NCBI GenBank assembly: GCA_034359265.1
Contig: CP136891.1
Span: forward strand, 7,578,501 to 7,642,500
DNA length: 64,000 bases
From: Canna indica
Lineage: Eukaryota; Streptophyta; Magnoliopsida; Zingiberales; Cannaceae
Direction: 5' to 3'
The notes under the pieces were generated by a model. The model saw nothing but the letters and a program-made list of their open reading frames with translations. It did not search any database and had not been told where the DNA came from. The position numbers were made by a program, and so were the translations under genes. Below are positions 12,151 to 23,800 of the stretch, one piece after another; the first letter of the stretch is position 1; every line of letters starts with the position of its first letter.

Positions 12151-12354
12151 TTAAATTATATTTATCCATGTTTTTGCTAGACTAATTCCATTCCAAGAAC
12201 CATATACTAGATTGATAAAACCCATAGTAACTTTTAAGCACCGGATATAGGATAGAAAAAGCTAGTTTACCGAAAATAGTTTGTATTAATTTGCCCATCT
12301 TTAATTAGCCTTAATAGTATGGGTACTATAAGGAACCAAGACAAAAAGAGATAT

Positions 12355-12715
12355 AGGCCTCGTTTGGTTGACACTATTTTTTGTAGAAAGTTGTACTTTT
12401 CAAGAAATAGAAAAAAAACTCATGTTTGGTTGACACACTTCCTGTATTTTGCAGGAAGTACAATTTTTCCTTAAATAAGTTGCACTTCCTGCATTATATT
12501 TAAAATAAAAAATCAATTTCACCATCATATTTGCATTTAGTACAGAATTTACAATTTATATTCTCAATATCATATATTAGATAATTCTTTACATATTTAT
12601 TATAATTTAATTTATTTTTAATAAAAATATATAAATTTTTCATATTAACAATAAATAAAAATTATTTTTTCACATATAATAAAATATATATTATATTAAT
12701 TATATATGCAAAAAT

Positions 12716-12756
<41 letters not shown>

Positions 12757-13055
12757 ATAAATTTATTTTTTTCATATATATATATATATATAATAATGCA
12801 TGTAAATTAAAATATTATTTTATAAAAAAAATTAAAAATAAAATATTAATCATTTGATATGTACTTTTTGAGAAATACTCATCTCAATCAAATATATTCT
12901 AAGAAAATTATACTTCCTATAAATTAATTTATTATTAATTAAATATTTTTTGAATACTTTTTAAAAAATACATGCAGAAAATCAAATATTTTTTAAATAC
13001 GTTTTAAAAAATACACCTAAAAAAATTAATTCCCATGTCTACCAAACCAGACCAT
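12355..13055. mobile_element. Probable PIF/Harbinger-like MITE
   Basis: The left end GGCCTCGTTTGGTTGACA and right end TGTCTACCAAACCAGACC are inverted repeats of the kind found at plant PIF/Harbinger MITEs. Inner motifs GGAAGT and ACTTCCT repeat near both ends. Exact borders and target duplication are unclear. Confidence 0.5.
12717..12792. repeat. (AT)n microsatellites
   Basis: Two runs of alternating TA separated by an AT-rich spacer. Confidence 0.9.
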
Positions 13056-13298
13056 CGACAGGAAATTATCAGCTTAACTAGCTAGCAGTGGAATTACATG
13101 TCATCACACCATCAGCTTTATATAATTCCCATGTTTTCTATGCTTCCCATGGTGGGAAAATAATTATCCTCCTTCTTCATGCCTCAATTATAATTGATAA
13201 GATGTAAGCCTGTGAACAAATTACAAACCAAGTTTGACTTCATCCCCCACTTTTCTCACTGCATGATAGAAGCATTAGATGAAAAATGGTAGAGCCTT

Positions 13299-13340
13299 TA
13301 TAAATACCACATTAATATAAAGCAATCCCCTCTATAAATA
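13299..13340 (+). promoter_or_regulatory. Two TATA boxes of the WD40 gene
   Basis: TATAAATACC occurs twice, 33-34 bp apart (about 13299-13308 and 13333-13342), just upstream of the ATG at 13374. The first would give a leader of about 45 nt. The second would place transcription start almost at the ATG. This is inferred from motif and spacing only. Confidence 0.5.
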
Positions 13341-13373
13341 CCCTTTATTTTTGCAAACTAATTAGCAATAAAC

Positions 13374-14558
13374 ATGATACCTCCTTGTGATCATGAAAAA
13401 GATAATTTCTCGCCCAGATCCATCTCCCTCTCCTCTCAGCCAAGCAGCCTCCTTTCTCTCCCCTCCTTTGGTGACTCCCACGCCCAAACACAGTCTCTCC
13501 ACCACTGCATCGCCACCGTTAGAGCCCACACCCCCTACGTCTCCACCCTCCTCGTCGCCGGTAACGGCTCCATCTACAGCGGCGGCCCCGACCAAGAGAT
13601 CAGGCTGTGGCCCTTGCAGAGCTTACCAAGTGATGCTGCTCCCACGAGCTTTACGGTGGCGGTCTCGAAAAGCCCGGTAAAGTCGGTTGCGGTTTCTGCT
13701 GACAACCTGTTCAGCTCTCACCAAGACGGCAAGATCCGAGTCTGGCAGATAAGCCGACGGGGGCGCCATTGCTACAAGCTGAGAGCGGTTCTTCCCACCG
13801 CCGTGGACCGATTTATGAGCTTGCTTGCGCCCAAGAACTATGTTGAGGTCCGCCGGCACAGGAAGTGCACCTGGGTGCACCACGTCGACGCCGTCTCCGG
13901 CCTCGCGCTATCGCACGACGGCGCCCACCTCTACTCCGTGTCGTGGGACCGCGCGCTCAAGGTGTGGCGCGCCGCTGACTTCAAGTGCGTGGAGTCAGTG
14001 GCGGGCGCCCACCAGGACGCCATCAACGCCGTAGCCGTGTCGCCGGATGGCCACGTGTACACGGGCTCCGCCGACGCCAGGATCAACGTGTGGAGGTGGA
14101 AGAGCGAGGAGGGCAAGCACTCGTTGGTGCAGACGCTGGAGCGGCACCGGTCGGCGGTGAACGCGCTGGCGCTGAGCGCGGACGGAGCGGTGCTGTACTC
14201 GGGCGCGTGCGACCGGGCGGTCGTGGTGTGGGAAGGGGGTGGCGGGCGAATGGCGGCGGCGGGGGCGCTGAGGGGGCACAAGAAGGCCATCCTGTGTCTG
14301 GCGGCGGCTGCGGCGGAGGAGGTGGTCTGCAGCGGGTCGGCGGACAGCACGGTGCGGGTTTGGAGGAGACAGGGAGGAGGGAGAGGGTGGTACGCATGCT
14401 TGGCGGTGTTGGAAGGGCATCGAGGGCCAGTGAAGAGCCTGGCGGCGGCGATGGAGGAGGAGACCGGCAGCAGTTGGTGCATGGTGGTCAGTGGGGGTAT
14501 GGACTGCAATATTAAAGTGTGGAGGATTCCAATTCCTCCTCCTCCATTAATGGAGTGA
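13374..14558 (+). CDS. JINGUBANG-like WD40-repeat protein
   Basis: Intronless 394-residue protein made almost wholly of WD40 blades. Seven blade ends can be read: GGPDQEIRLW (70-79), SHQDGKIRVW (115-124), VSWDRALKVW (189-198), GSADARINVW (231-240), GACDRAVVVW (277-286), GSADSTVRVW (321-330) and GGMDCNIKVW (374-383). A Ser/Gln-rich leader of about 45 residues precedes them. Order and spacing, including the longer insert after blade 2 (about 128-168), fit the plant family of Arabidopsis JINGUBANG, a pollen-expressed WD40 protein that restrains pollen germination. WD40 propellers are protein-binding scaffolds without catalysis. The gene stands alone between MITE-filled regions. Glycine- and alanine-rich loops (287-300, 310-316) and very GC-rich codons resemble other monocot genes. 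The family is clear; the role in this species is inference. Confidence 0.92.
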   Translation: MIPPCDHEKDNFSPRSISLSSQPSSLLSLPSFGDSHAQTQSLHHCIATVRAHTPYVSTLLVAGNGSIYSGGPDQEIRLWPLQSLPSDAAPTSFTVAVSKSPVKSVAVSADNLFSSHQDGKIRVWQISRRGRHCYKLRAVLPTAVDRFMSLLAPKNYVEVRRHRKCTWVHHVDAVSGLALSHDGAHLYSVSWDRALKVWRAADFKCVESVAGAHQDAINAVAVSPDGHVYTGSADARINVWRWKSEEGKHSLVQTLERHRSAVNALALSADGAVLYSGACDRAVVVWEGGGGRMAAAGALRGHKKAILCLAAAAAEEVVCSGSADSTVRVWRRQGGGRGWYACLAVLEGHRGPVKSLAAAMEEETGSSWCMVVSGGMDCNIKVWRIPIPPPPLME

Positions 14559-14563
14559 GTCAT

Positions 14564-15239
14564 CTACTGATATCGACGACCGCAAACTCGCAAGGCAGCT
14601 ACTGCAATGCAGTCGGTTCGAGAATCCCCTGTTTCTGCTGGTACAGGAAACAACGCAACCCCTGCTAAATATTTGCCTCGTCCACCGATCACGTCGAGAA
14701 GCGCTGATAGAATTACACGTCATTGTCCTCTCCGGGGTCGGCGGATTAGTTGACCGTGGTCAGCGCATGGCAGCCACTTGTTATACTTAAAAGTCAACGA
14801 CATATCACCATCCTTATTGACTTGGTGTTAGCGGGCTCGTGAAATAAGCTGTAAATGGTGAGCCATCTTGTTGAGGATGTCCACTAAGGGAGAGCTAATT
14901 GGGTATTAATTTAATAATAATTAATAAGCCTTACTACATATAGAAATACCGGTATAGTTATGGTGGGCCGGGTTCAATTCCTTCGTGTTTTGGAATTGAA
15001 TCGGTTAGGGCAGGCCGGGCCATTTTGCTTCTTGTACAATGAACATTTTTTTCGAATTTGTTTACTTAATTGTTTTAGTTTAAGGTTTTTAGAAGTGATA
15101 AAAAATAATTAAGATTCACCATACTTAATTTCTCGTATTTCTATGATTATACTTGGAACTAGAAAGATTATTTTTAGGTGTACATTAATTTCCTGTCACC
15201 AAGTGATAAAAAAATTCTTACAATATTCAAACATTGTGT
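14564..15239. other. Intergenic region, nothing recognised
   Basis: 3' flank of the WD40 gene. No gene, RNA or transposon end is seen before the MULE-like half element at 15240. Confidence 0.4.
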
Positions 15240-15439
15240 TTATTTTTTGGCTTAATGATATTTTTGATCTTTCAAAATATCATATTTTTTTTCGTTTGAT
15301 CTTACATTTTAAAAAAATTTTATTTAGTCTCTTAAAAATTATTTTTATTTCCGTTTGGTCCATCCGTTAACTTTTCGTTAACTTTTGTTGTTAAGTACTA
15401 ACATGATAATACTGACATGGATTAAAGAGGGACCAAATG
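15240..15439. mobile_element. Half of a MULE-type foldback element
   Basis: The sequence matches the left half of the complete element at 22851-23360, with shared blocks such as GGCTTAAT, CAAAATATCATATTTTTT, CCGTTAACTTTTCGTTAAC and CTGACATGGATTAAA. It stops at 15439, exactly where the TRIM LTR begins, and the other half was not found downstream. Confidence 0.65.
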
Positions 15440-15650
15440 TGTAATACACCGGTTTAATCCCACATCGAAAGTGTGTTGAATGTGATGTTGACTTATAAGG
15501 CTTGATAGGTGTGCTACCATTAACTTCAGCTTAAGCATTTTAATTAGATCAATAGGTTGGTCTATAAAATTGATGGGTCAGCTATCTCATCAAGCGAGTT
15601 GTAACAAATGATATCAGAACAGGACCTAGTTCTAAGCACGGTGAGGGAGA
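15440..15650 (+). mobile_element. Truncated TRIM retroelement: one LTR plus primer-binding site
   Basis: A 167-bp LTR (15440-15606) starts TGTAATACACCGG and ends TTGTAACA, nearly the same length and sequence as the LTRs of the complete TRIM at 44671-45194. It is followed by ATGATATCAGAAC, a mutated form of the tRNA-Met primer site TGGTATCAGAGC, then CACGGTGAGGGAG of the internal region. The rest is missing. Confidence 0.75.
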
Positions 15651-18600
15651 AAACAAGCTACAAATAGAAAGAGATAGTTTTATATTCATCCTTATAAAAA
15701 TGAATTATTTGTTCTGCAAATATTAATGGAAAAAATTTATATGAGGAGGCTGCTCATATAAATATCTATGAACAAATAGATATGAGCTTTAAGCGATTGA
15801 ACATGAATAAAAAATAAATGAATATGTTAATATACATTTTTTTTTAAATATTCATATCTATTTTCGTTTTTATTAATGTTCAATCATGCATTATATTATA
15901 TTACCTTTGCATGACAAATATATATATATATATATATAACAATTCAAATAATCTGCCAACGAAAACGAGAAGAGGACGTCGATAAACCCTCAACATTTAA
16001 CCGGGCTGCGGTGTGGGACACACAAGCAGATAAAGAAACAATGACAAGTCGATCAGCTAGCTAGCGGAACAAATAAAACCATTGGAGTTTTCTACTGTCC
16101 TTTTGGCTTTTGCTACCGCATGCCATCGATCACTTCACTACATCCGTAGGCCATCGTCTGCAGATGATGCAGTCGACACATTGCTTATGTTTTCTTTTTA
16201 CAGCTAGCAAAGTGTGTCTTAATTAGCTACTAATTATATACTTTTTCTCTTTCAATAATATATATATATATATATACTTAATTAAAGCTTTTGCCAACTC
16301 GTCATCATTAATCTATCGACACTGTGATCGAGAGAGTGAAAAGGAGATCGAATTGTTAATTTGCCGCACTAGCTAGCTGTCCCAAATCCTTATACTTTAT
16401 TATCATATAATAATTATCCAACATAAGTTTGGAATAATTATGGGTTTGATAAAAGTACTAAAGTAGGGATGTCTTGCCTCTTGAGGGCCATATATAACTT
16501 CTACTAATTAATTTCAAAGCTGAAGAGAAAAAATGCATGCAGCTGCCTGATGCCTCTGTTTGTGTAAGCTTTTGTTTCTCTACTTTGGGCAGGTCAACTC
16601 TTGGAAATTGATAGTCGACTATGCAACTCCCTTTACGCATATTGTTAACCAGGACTTAATTAATCAAGTTGTCCCAGCTCATTTTAAAAGTCAACATGTC
16701 TTTTCATTCCACTGTGGAATTAGTGAAAAACCATGCCATAGATATATTAAACAACTAATCATCTTCATTGGATCGAATCAAAATAACATCAATATATATG
16801 ACAAAAATTCATCAAAAAGCTATGTTATAAATTTTCAACCATGCACAAGTGGCATATATAGATTCTATCACAGTACGTACAGCAAATTGCATGTGATTTG
16901 TAATTTAAATTAGTTTGTGTTTTGAATTTTCATTGGGGTTTTGTCCTACATATGTACAAATAGTACACCCCCAGCATTGACTCTTTCCCTATTCCCAAAG
17001 TCCAAACAAAGAAACACACAGAATAGTACAGTTAAACTTTTCCATTGTTACTACGAAGCAAAAGGACTGCATGCAGCATGCTGCCCTAATTCTGTAGCTA
17101 GCCACAGTTGCTTTCACATGGCCCTTTCATCATGTTCATTTCATCTCTCCTGGCACTCCACTTATTCACCTTTCTTTAGTTTCTTTTGCTTATCCCATCA
17201 TTAGGGCATCCCCGGCCCTTAGTCTTTTAATCTCATAAATGACAACAAGTACATGAGTTTAAGGGCAACCTCAACCCCATTTGCCTTCTTTAAGATGCAA
17301 GAGGGAGAACTGAAGAAGGGAGTATTGGCTCTTCATGATATATATTTTCTCCATGTGATCATGGAGTACTTTGACAGCATCTCTTCCTCACTAGTCCCCT
17401 TACTCGCTCTGATCAACAACAGCAATCATGGCGTTCGCAGCTCCACCATCATCATCACTCCTCACTGGTCACTCATCATTACATGCAATGGTTGTAGAAG
17501 AGGAGGAAGCAATACTTGGAGGAGGAGGAGGATAGAAATGGGGCTATAAATTGCCGTGCGAGCTGAGCTGATAGAGGAAGATATTGCTTCTTCTTCTCGG
17601 GGAATCAAGCGTCTTGGTCCGATCTCTTCATTTAATTTTATTTGGTTTAATCTATATTCATATGATCAATTGGAGAGTGTACTCTCTATATTTTATGAGA
17701 TTAATTGTTGCGTTTCCTTTCAAGTTGATTTCGTTTACTTGGTCTTGGATGTGATTGCGATGTGGATCTTTAATTGTTTGAACTATATATATAGATCTGC
17801 ATGTGATTTGTTAATCATATAAACACATTAGTTGGTTCTTTTCTAAATTATATCTTAGTATTTTGTTTGAATTAATTTGCTTGTTCCATGTGGTATATAT
17901 TTCTCAGATTAATGAAATGGTTTAAATTAAAGCGATTAATAAATGGTCTCATGATGAAAAAATGATCTTCTAAGCATTTTATTTTTCTTCCCTTTACTAG
18001 TGTTTGAAAAACTTAATTAGAGTACTAAGCAAAAAAAATGTTGTTGGAAATTTAATTAGATGAAAGGCTCAAATTAATATGCATGCTATATATTGATTCA
18101 AAGATAAAGATTCTATATATAAAGTGTCCAACTTATACTAATTTGGTCAAAATCTTTGATCTTCTTACAATCTTGTTCTACACTCAACAAGCTTTTACAC
18201 CAAATGGTGGTCTAATTTATTATATGACAAATTGATTGGGTTGAGTTAGTAGGATAATAATCGTTGAAAGGAGGAGGAAGCGCAATGCATGATATCATGG
18301 GAAATTGAGGTTGATATATGTATATATATATATTACTCATTAGCTATATATTTTTCATAATATTAATTGTGGCTTTTTTATTTTCAAAATTGTGGCCTAA
18401 TTGTGGTTATATTTATGTTTCCAATTAATTATTCTAATGCTAGAAATTTATAATTACTTATGTATTTTATATAATTAATTAAAAATTCGATTAATTTGGA
18501 TTTTTATAATTAGCTAAAGGCTCAAATGAGTAATATTTGTTATATTACCTCCTCTTCTCCTTTTGCTTTACACGTTGGTTCCACGAGGCAAAAAATTCCA

Positions 18601-19220
18601 CGCAAAATTTAAACTTTTAAAACAAAAAGGATTCCAGGAATTTTATATTTAGCTATATATATAGTTAATTAATTTCTTTTCTTTTTTACTTTGTACGTAA
18701 TTTGCCAAGGCTTTAAAGTCTCACTTTGACCACCGTGATTTTGTTTCAGTGCTACTAAGTTTGACGTTAAATTTCATCGAATTTGAGTGCATGAGGAAAA
18801 TATAATTAATGGTCATATGAGTGTAAAAGCACCTTCTAATGTTATACCCAAAACAGTATTAATTTTTCACGTGCATATATGGTTGGTTCCACTCATAATT
18901 TAACATCATTTTGTGATGCTATTAAAATTAAGGTAACAATGACACTAAAATCAAACCATAGAGAGCCAAAGTAAAACTTTTAGAATCTATTTGGTAGTAG
19001 GATGATAAATGAAGAGGAAATTTACTTTATGTTTGTTTTGAATAGAATGAGAGAGATGAGATGAGGCTTTCCCTTATTTTGTATAGAAAACAAATAGATA
19101 AGTAGAGAGAATAACTAATTTTCTTTTCATATTAATTTTTTCTCAATTTCTAAAAGAAGGGGGAGAAATGACAAAGATTGTAAGTAATATTTATTTTAAA
19201 TTGTAATTTTATAGATGATC
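15651..19220. other. Long AT-rich intergenic region, no supported gene
   Basis: Contains short TA microsatellites (15920-15937 and 16258-16276) and runs of ATTAATTA. A TATA-like CTATAAATT at about 17544 precedes a short open frame without recognisable family. No protein domain, structural RNA or complete transposon was recognised. Confidence 0.4.
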
Positions 19221-19433
19221 AATGCACACACAAATTAATATACATTTCTCGGCCTTTTGGATAAGATCAAGTATAGTATCCGTTCTTATCAGATATTAAT
19301 CTTAATTAATCTTATGATATTAAATTAATGCACACACAAATATAAAAGAAGAAAATATTTTGTCCTAATTCGCGCACGAGAAAAAAATAAGAGTATTGCT
19401 ATATCATCGTAAAAACCAGTCTAATATTAAATT
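19221..19433 (+). pseudogene. U2 snRNA-derived sequence, copy 1
   Basis: Positions 19242-19290 match the highly conserved 5' part of U2 snRNA, with CTCGGCCTTTTGG followed by TAAGATCAAG and GTTCTTATCAG. After that the copy diverges and lacks the stem-loops of real U2. The plant snRNA promoter element (consensus RTCCCACATCG) was not seen at the expected distance upstream, so this is a pseudogene. It forms the first unit of a 213-bp tandem repeat. Confidence 0.75.
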
Positions 19434-19646
19434 AATGCACACACAAATTAATATATCTTTCTCGGCCTTTTGGCTAACATCAAGTGTATTATATGTTCTT
19501 ATCAGATATTAATCTTAATCTTATGCTATTAAATTAATGCACACACAAATACAAAAGAAAAAAATATTTTGTCCTAATCCGCACATGAGAAAAAAATAAG
19601 AGTCTTGTTATATCCTCCTAAAAATCAGCCTAATTAATAATCCTCA
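19434..19646 (+). pseudogene. U2 snRNA-derived sequence, copy 2
   Basis: Second unit of the tandem repeat, offset 213 bp. It contains TTTCTCGGCCTTTTGGCTAA then CATCAAGTGT and GTTCTTATCAG, and both units share the flank AATGCACACACAAATTAATA. It keeps GGCTAA of U2 where copy 1 has GGATAA, while copy 1 keeps AAGATCAAG where this one has ACATCAAG. The two have therefore mutated independently since duplication. Confidence 0.75.
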
Positions 19647-20540
19647 TAACCACTCAAAACAATAACCATGAACACTTTATTATATGTGGGTATTAGGAGA
19701 ATTATTAGATACATGAGTTAAGAGAATTTAACATTTATCAAAAAATAATATCACATATAAAAAAATCATAACACTTTGTATTGTATATCTTAGTATCTTA
19801 TATAAATTGTTTAAGAATTTTCTAACCATCCCTTGATGTTGATAACAATATGGATTAAATTGTACTACTCTTCAGAGGAACTAAGGTGTGATCATTAGTT
19901 TCTCTGTGTCTAATTTTATTTTATTTAATTTCCAATGACTACTTAATCAAAAGAGGAATTTTATTATCAATTATGGATAATACAGTTGGTGACAATATAT
20001 TATAAGTTATTTAGAGATTTAAGATTCAATTCATAGTATGATCATCTATTATAATTTTATATTTTATTAAAAAAAAAGAGATGGATTTTATCATTGCTTT
20101 TGATATTTTCAAAATGATTATTTGTTTTAGTTGACAATGATACTTACATCATTCTTTTGCACGATGATACTTTATTTTTTAATAGATTTATAATACCTAT
20201 TATTTAATTGTTCATCCTTTGTTATATTATAAGATATATATAACTAAATAACTAATAATTATAAGGGTATTATAGGAATAAAAGAACAACATATTCTCTC
20301 ATCTTCTTCCTATTTGTTGTAACATAATTTTTTTTCCTCTTCATTCCTCTTCTATCCAAATAAAAGAAGAGAATCTTTGCATAACATGATATGTAACAAT
20401 TTTTGTATAACACGTTTTGTCCAAATGATATGTAACATTTTTTCTGTATAACATGATATATAACCGTAAAAATAAAGTTAAAAGGTCCACGTGCTAATGA
20501 AAAATGGAGTATTCCATTCGTTTAAGTTGCCCCCTTTATT
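19647..20540. other. Intergenic region upstream of the SAM gene, nothing recognised
   Basis: AT-rich, with repeated ATAACATGATATGTAAC-like stretches near 20380-20460. No gene or element end was identified. Confidence 0.35.
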
Positions 20541-20695
20541 TGAACGGATCCGACCAGGTCTTGCTTTTGCTTTTCCTCTTCCTCTCAAATCTCCCCTTTC
20601 TCATGCTCGTTTTGTGTTGAAGTGGAAGACGGATCCTTGAACGCGTCGATTCGAGGTAAATAATCGAACCCCCATCTCCTCCTGTAACCCTCGTC

Positions 20696-20899
20696 ATGAT
20701 CCGCCCATCTGGTTTCTTAGGGTTTGAGATCCTGTCTTACATAAATAGGGAAGACGAGACAGGAAGGAGCGTAGCAGATGTCTGCTCGGTCCCAGGTTAC
20801 GGTTACTCTGGGCCGAAACGTTCAGGTAAAACATTCTCTCAGAATCTCTATCTCTCTGGCATTACATTATTTCGTTTCGCTAACGACGTCCGTGTATAG
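20696..20899 (+). promoter_or_regulatory. Possible upstream ORF overlapping the SAM gene start
   Basis: An ATG at 20696 opens a 67-codon frame that runs through the main start codon (20778) in another frame. If retained in the mRNA it could reduce translation. However, GAG|GTAAATAAT near 20655 and a later AG before the ATG would make a leader intron that removes it. Undecided. Confidence 0.3.
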
Positions 20900-23800
20900 T
20901 GTTACCTGTATAGTTCTTGCTTCATTGGAAGTGTGCTTTATGCGGGCCTAGGGTTGGGTAACGCTATGAAGAACTTAGTTATTTTTCCGTTCATTTTTTC
21001 TAGGCAGCGAGTCTGCTTTTCTTTGGTTGTCTACTGGTTTGCATTCATGTGTAAGCTTAATGCGACAATGACAACCTCTTCTTTTCGCTGAAAAGAGAAA
21101 TTTTATTTCATCTGAATCAGGCATTTTCACAAACGGCTTGTTCTTGAGAGTGGCCAAGGTCAAATGAAACCATCGCTTTGATTCTTACCTCATTGTGCCC
21201 CTTTCAATACCTATAAGACAATTTGAAGCACATTTATCTAAAAAATTGTCTTATAATTTTTTGCATTCATTTGTTATAATTTTGCTAATATGCACATGTA
21301 ATACTTAGATGTTAACAGAAGAAAAATATTCATTGTATTTGATTAAGCCGTTGGGGATGCATGTTTGCACCATGTGGACAAATGGGTTTATCTCTTGTAA
21401 TCATGTGTTTATATAAATCCCTAACATACTGGACGCACGTGTATTCTATTTTTGCAATCATTTGTTACTGTTTTTCTTATTGCTTCCTTTGTTACATTCA
21501 CATTGGAAACTTAGATCAATAGAAGTAAAAAATCATAGTATTTAATTTTAATCTATTGAGGAAACATGTTTGTGGATAATCGGATTTACCTCTTCAACAA
21601 ATCAACAATCATATATACTTGAAAGTATTTCCCATGAGTCTGTTAGATGGAGATCATTTGGATCAGTGTTCTGGAAAAGCGCTCGGGCGCTGGGGCACCA
21701 CCAGGAGAGGGCAGGCGAGGCTCCTTTACTGAGGTGCTCGCCTCTGTCCTCAGATGCTGGAGGCGAGCGCCTCTTCTAAAGTCGGCTTTTCCTTGATTTT
21801 TTTTTTCATGGATTTAAACTTAAACAAAAATATAAAGAGCTTTGATGATATTGATGAGGATTAGTGATATGACTAATTTTAGATTTACCCTTTAGAGCTT
21901 TGATGGCTAGGAACTAATAATTAGAAATTAGGCATTATGATGAACTAATTTACTTTGCATTTTGAAGTTTTTTGCTTTATCTAATATATGCATTGCATGA
22001 CATTCTTAATTTGCTATATCTTATTCATTATGATTTGATTTATTTAGATAAATTTTCGAGTATATAAAGTTACAAATTGTATTTATTTTATGGGTGCCTC
22101 ACTTTGCTCGGGCGAGAGCCTTTTGTGGCACCTAGCACCTCGGGCGTTTGAGGGTCTTGGCGCCTTAAGGCGCCTTTGCCTTTTTAAAACACTGATTTCG
22201 ATGTCTCAACTCTCAACCAGTCCATAAGTAGACGGTTGATGTTTAAATGCATGTTTTATGTTCTTTTCTTAGAGAAGTTGTCAGTAGATCACTTGCTGGG
22301 GAAAGATGCTATTGCAAGGACTTTTCCAGTTGGGATGTTTTTCTTTTTACTATTAATTTTCAACCAATAAAGTAAGAATTAATTGTATGGTTTGCATGGT
22401 TGTTTGATGGTTTAAAGCTCCTTTTTTGTTTCTTAACAAGGAAATCTTTACCTAGTGTTTTATGGCTTAAAGCTTTTTTTTTTCTTATGAGAAATAAAGT
22501 TGTGCTTATTGTAAATGACTTGGAATTTAATATTTACCTCGCCAACCATGTTTAAGAACAGTAACAGCTCTATGATGAGTGCCAATTCTTAGCACAAAGT
22601 TTAGCTTTTGTTATGTGAAACCCGAACCAATTCCATAGTTGTAAATGGCGCGAGGCACACCAAGACGCAAAGTGCTCTTGGAGCCATGGCGTAGGAGCAA
22701 GGTTACGGCGCACGCCATAACGAGGTGAGGCGCAAAAATAAAATAAATTTATAAAATATATTTTGTACACAAAAATATATATTTCTAAAATAAAATCACC
22801 TAATTAGCATCTAATTTGGCATCCAACTAAATAAAGATAAGGCTTAATTATGGTTTTAGTCCCCCAAAATATCATATTTTTTCGGTTTGGTCCCTCCTTT
22901 ATAAAAAATTTCCGTTTAGCCCCCTAAAAAACTAATTTTGTTTCCGTTTGATTCCTCCGTTAACTTTCCGTTAACTTTTACTAGTAAGTGCCAACATGGC
23001 AATGCTGACATGGATTAAAAAGGGATCAAATGGAAAAAATGAAATATTCTAAAGGACTAGATGAAAAAATGTATATTTTAATAACCTAAAGCATAACAAT
23101 ATATAATTATGTTTTAGGTTATTTAAATATTTTTTTTCCATCTAGTCCCTTAAAATATCGTATTTTTTTTCGTTTGATCTCTCTTGAGTCAATGTCAGCA
23201 TTCCATGTTGGCACTTAACATCAAAAGTTAACGAAAAGTTAACAGAGGGACCAAACGGAAATGAAAATAGTTTTTGAGGGACTAAACGGAAACTTTTTAA
23301 AAAGGTGGGACCAAACGGAAAAAACATAATATTTTGGGGGACCAAAAACATAATTAAGCCTAAAGATAATAAGTCAAGGTTGTTAAAGAACAACTAAATA
23401 AATAAGTACTCATCAAGTTAAACATCATTAAAATATTTTCAGTATTTGCAAAAAATATCAGTATGCAGAAAATATCAGCATGCTCAAAATATTAACTTGT
23501 GTATTTTCTGCAAGAAATATCAATTGCAGCAGAATACTACAGAAGAAGGATAGGAGGGCTGCTTAAAAAGGAGAGAAGAGAAAAAAAGATTACATGATGG
23601 AGAGGATTGGCCGTCGAAACCTGATGTAGGAGAGGCCGCCGCAAGAGTTGAAAGCTGGGAAGGAGACTCGCCGGGAAGGAAAGAAAAGGAATCTCCCCGG
23701 AAAGAAAAGGAAGCGTCACGAAAGAGACTCGTGGGAAAGAAGAAGGAAAGAAAAGAGGAAGAAGAAGGGTAGAAGAATGCTCATCGGCCGAGGAAAGAAA

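Noticed and set aside
17253..17822. Open frames after a TATA-like box, and GGGGAATCAAGCGTCTTGG recalling the complement of miR166
   Set aside because: The similarity needs extra bases inside the miRNA, and no pairing arm for a hairpin was seen nearby; the proteins have no recognisable family.
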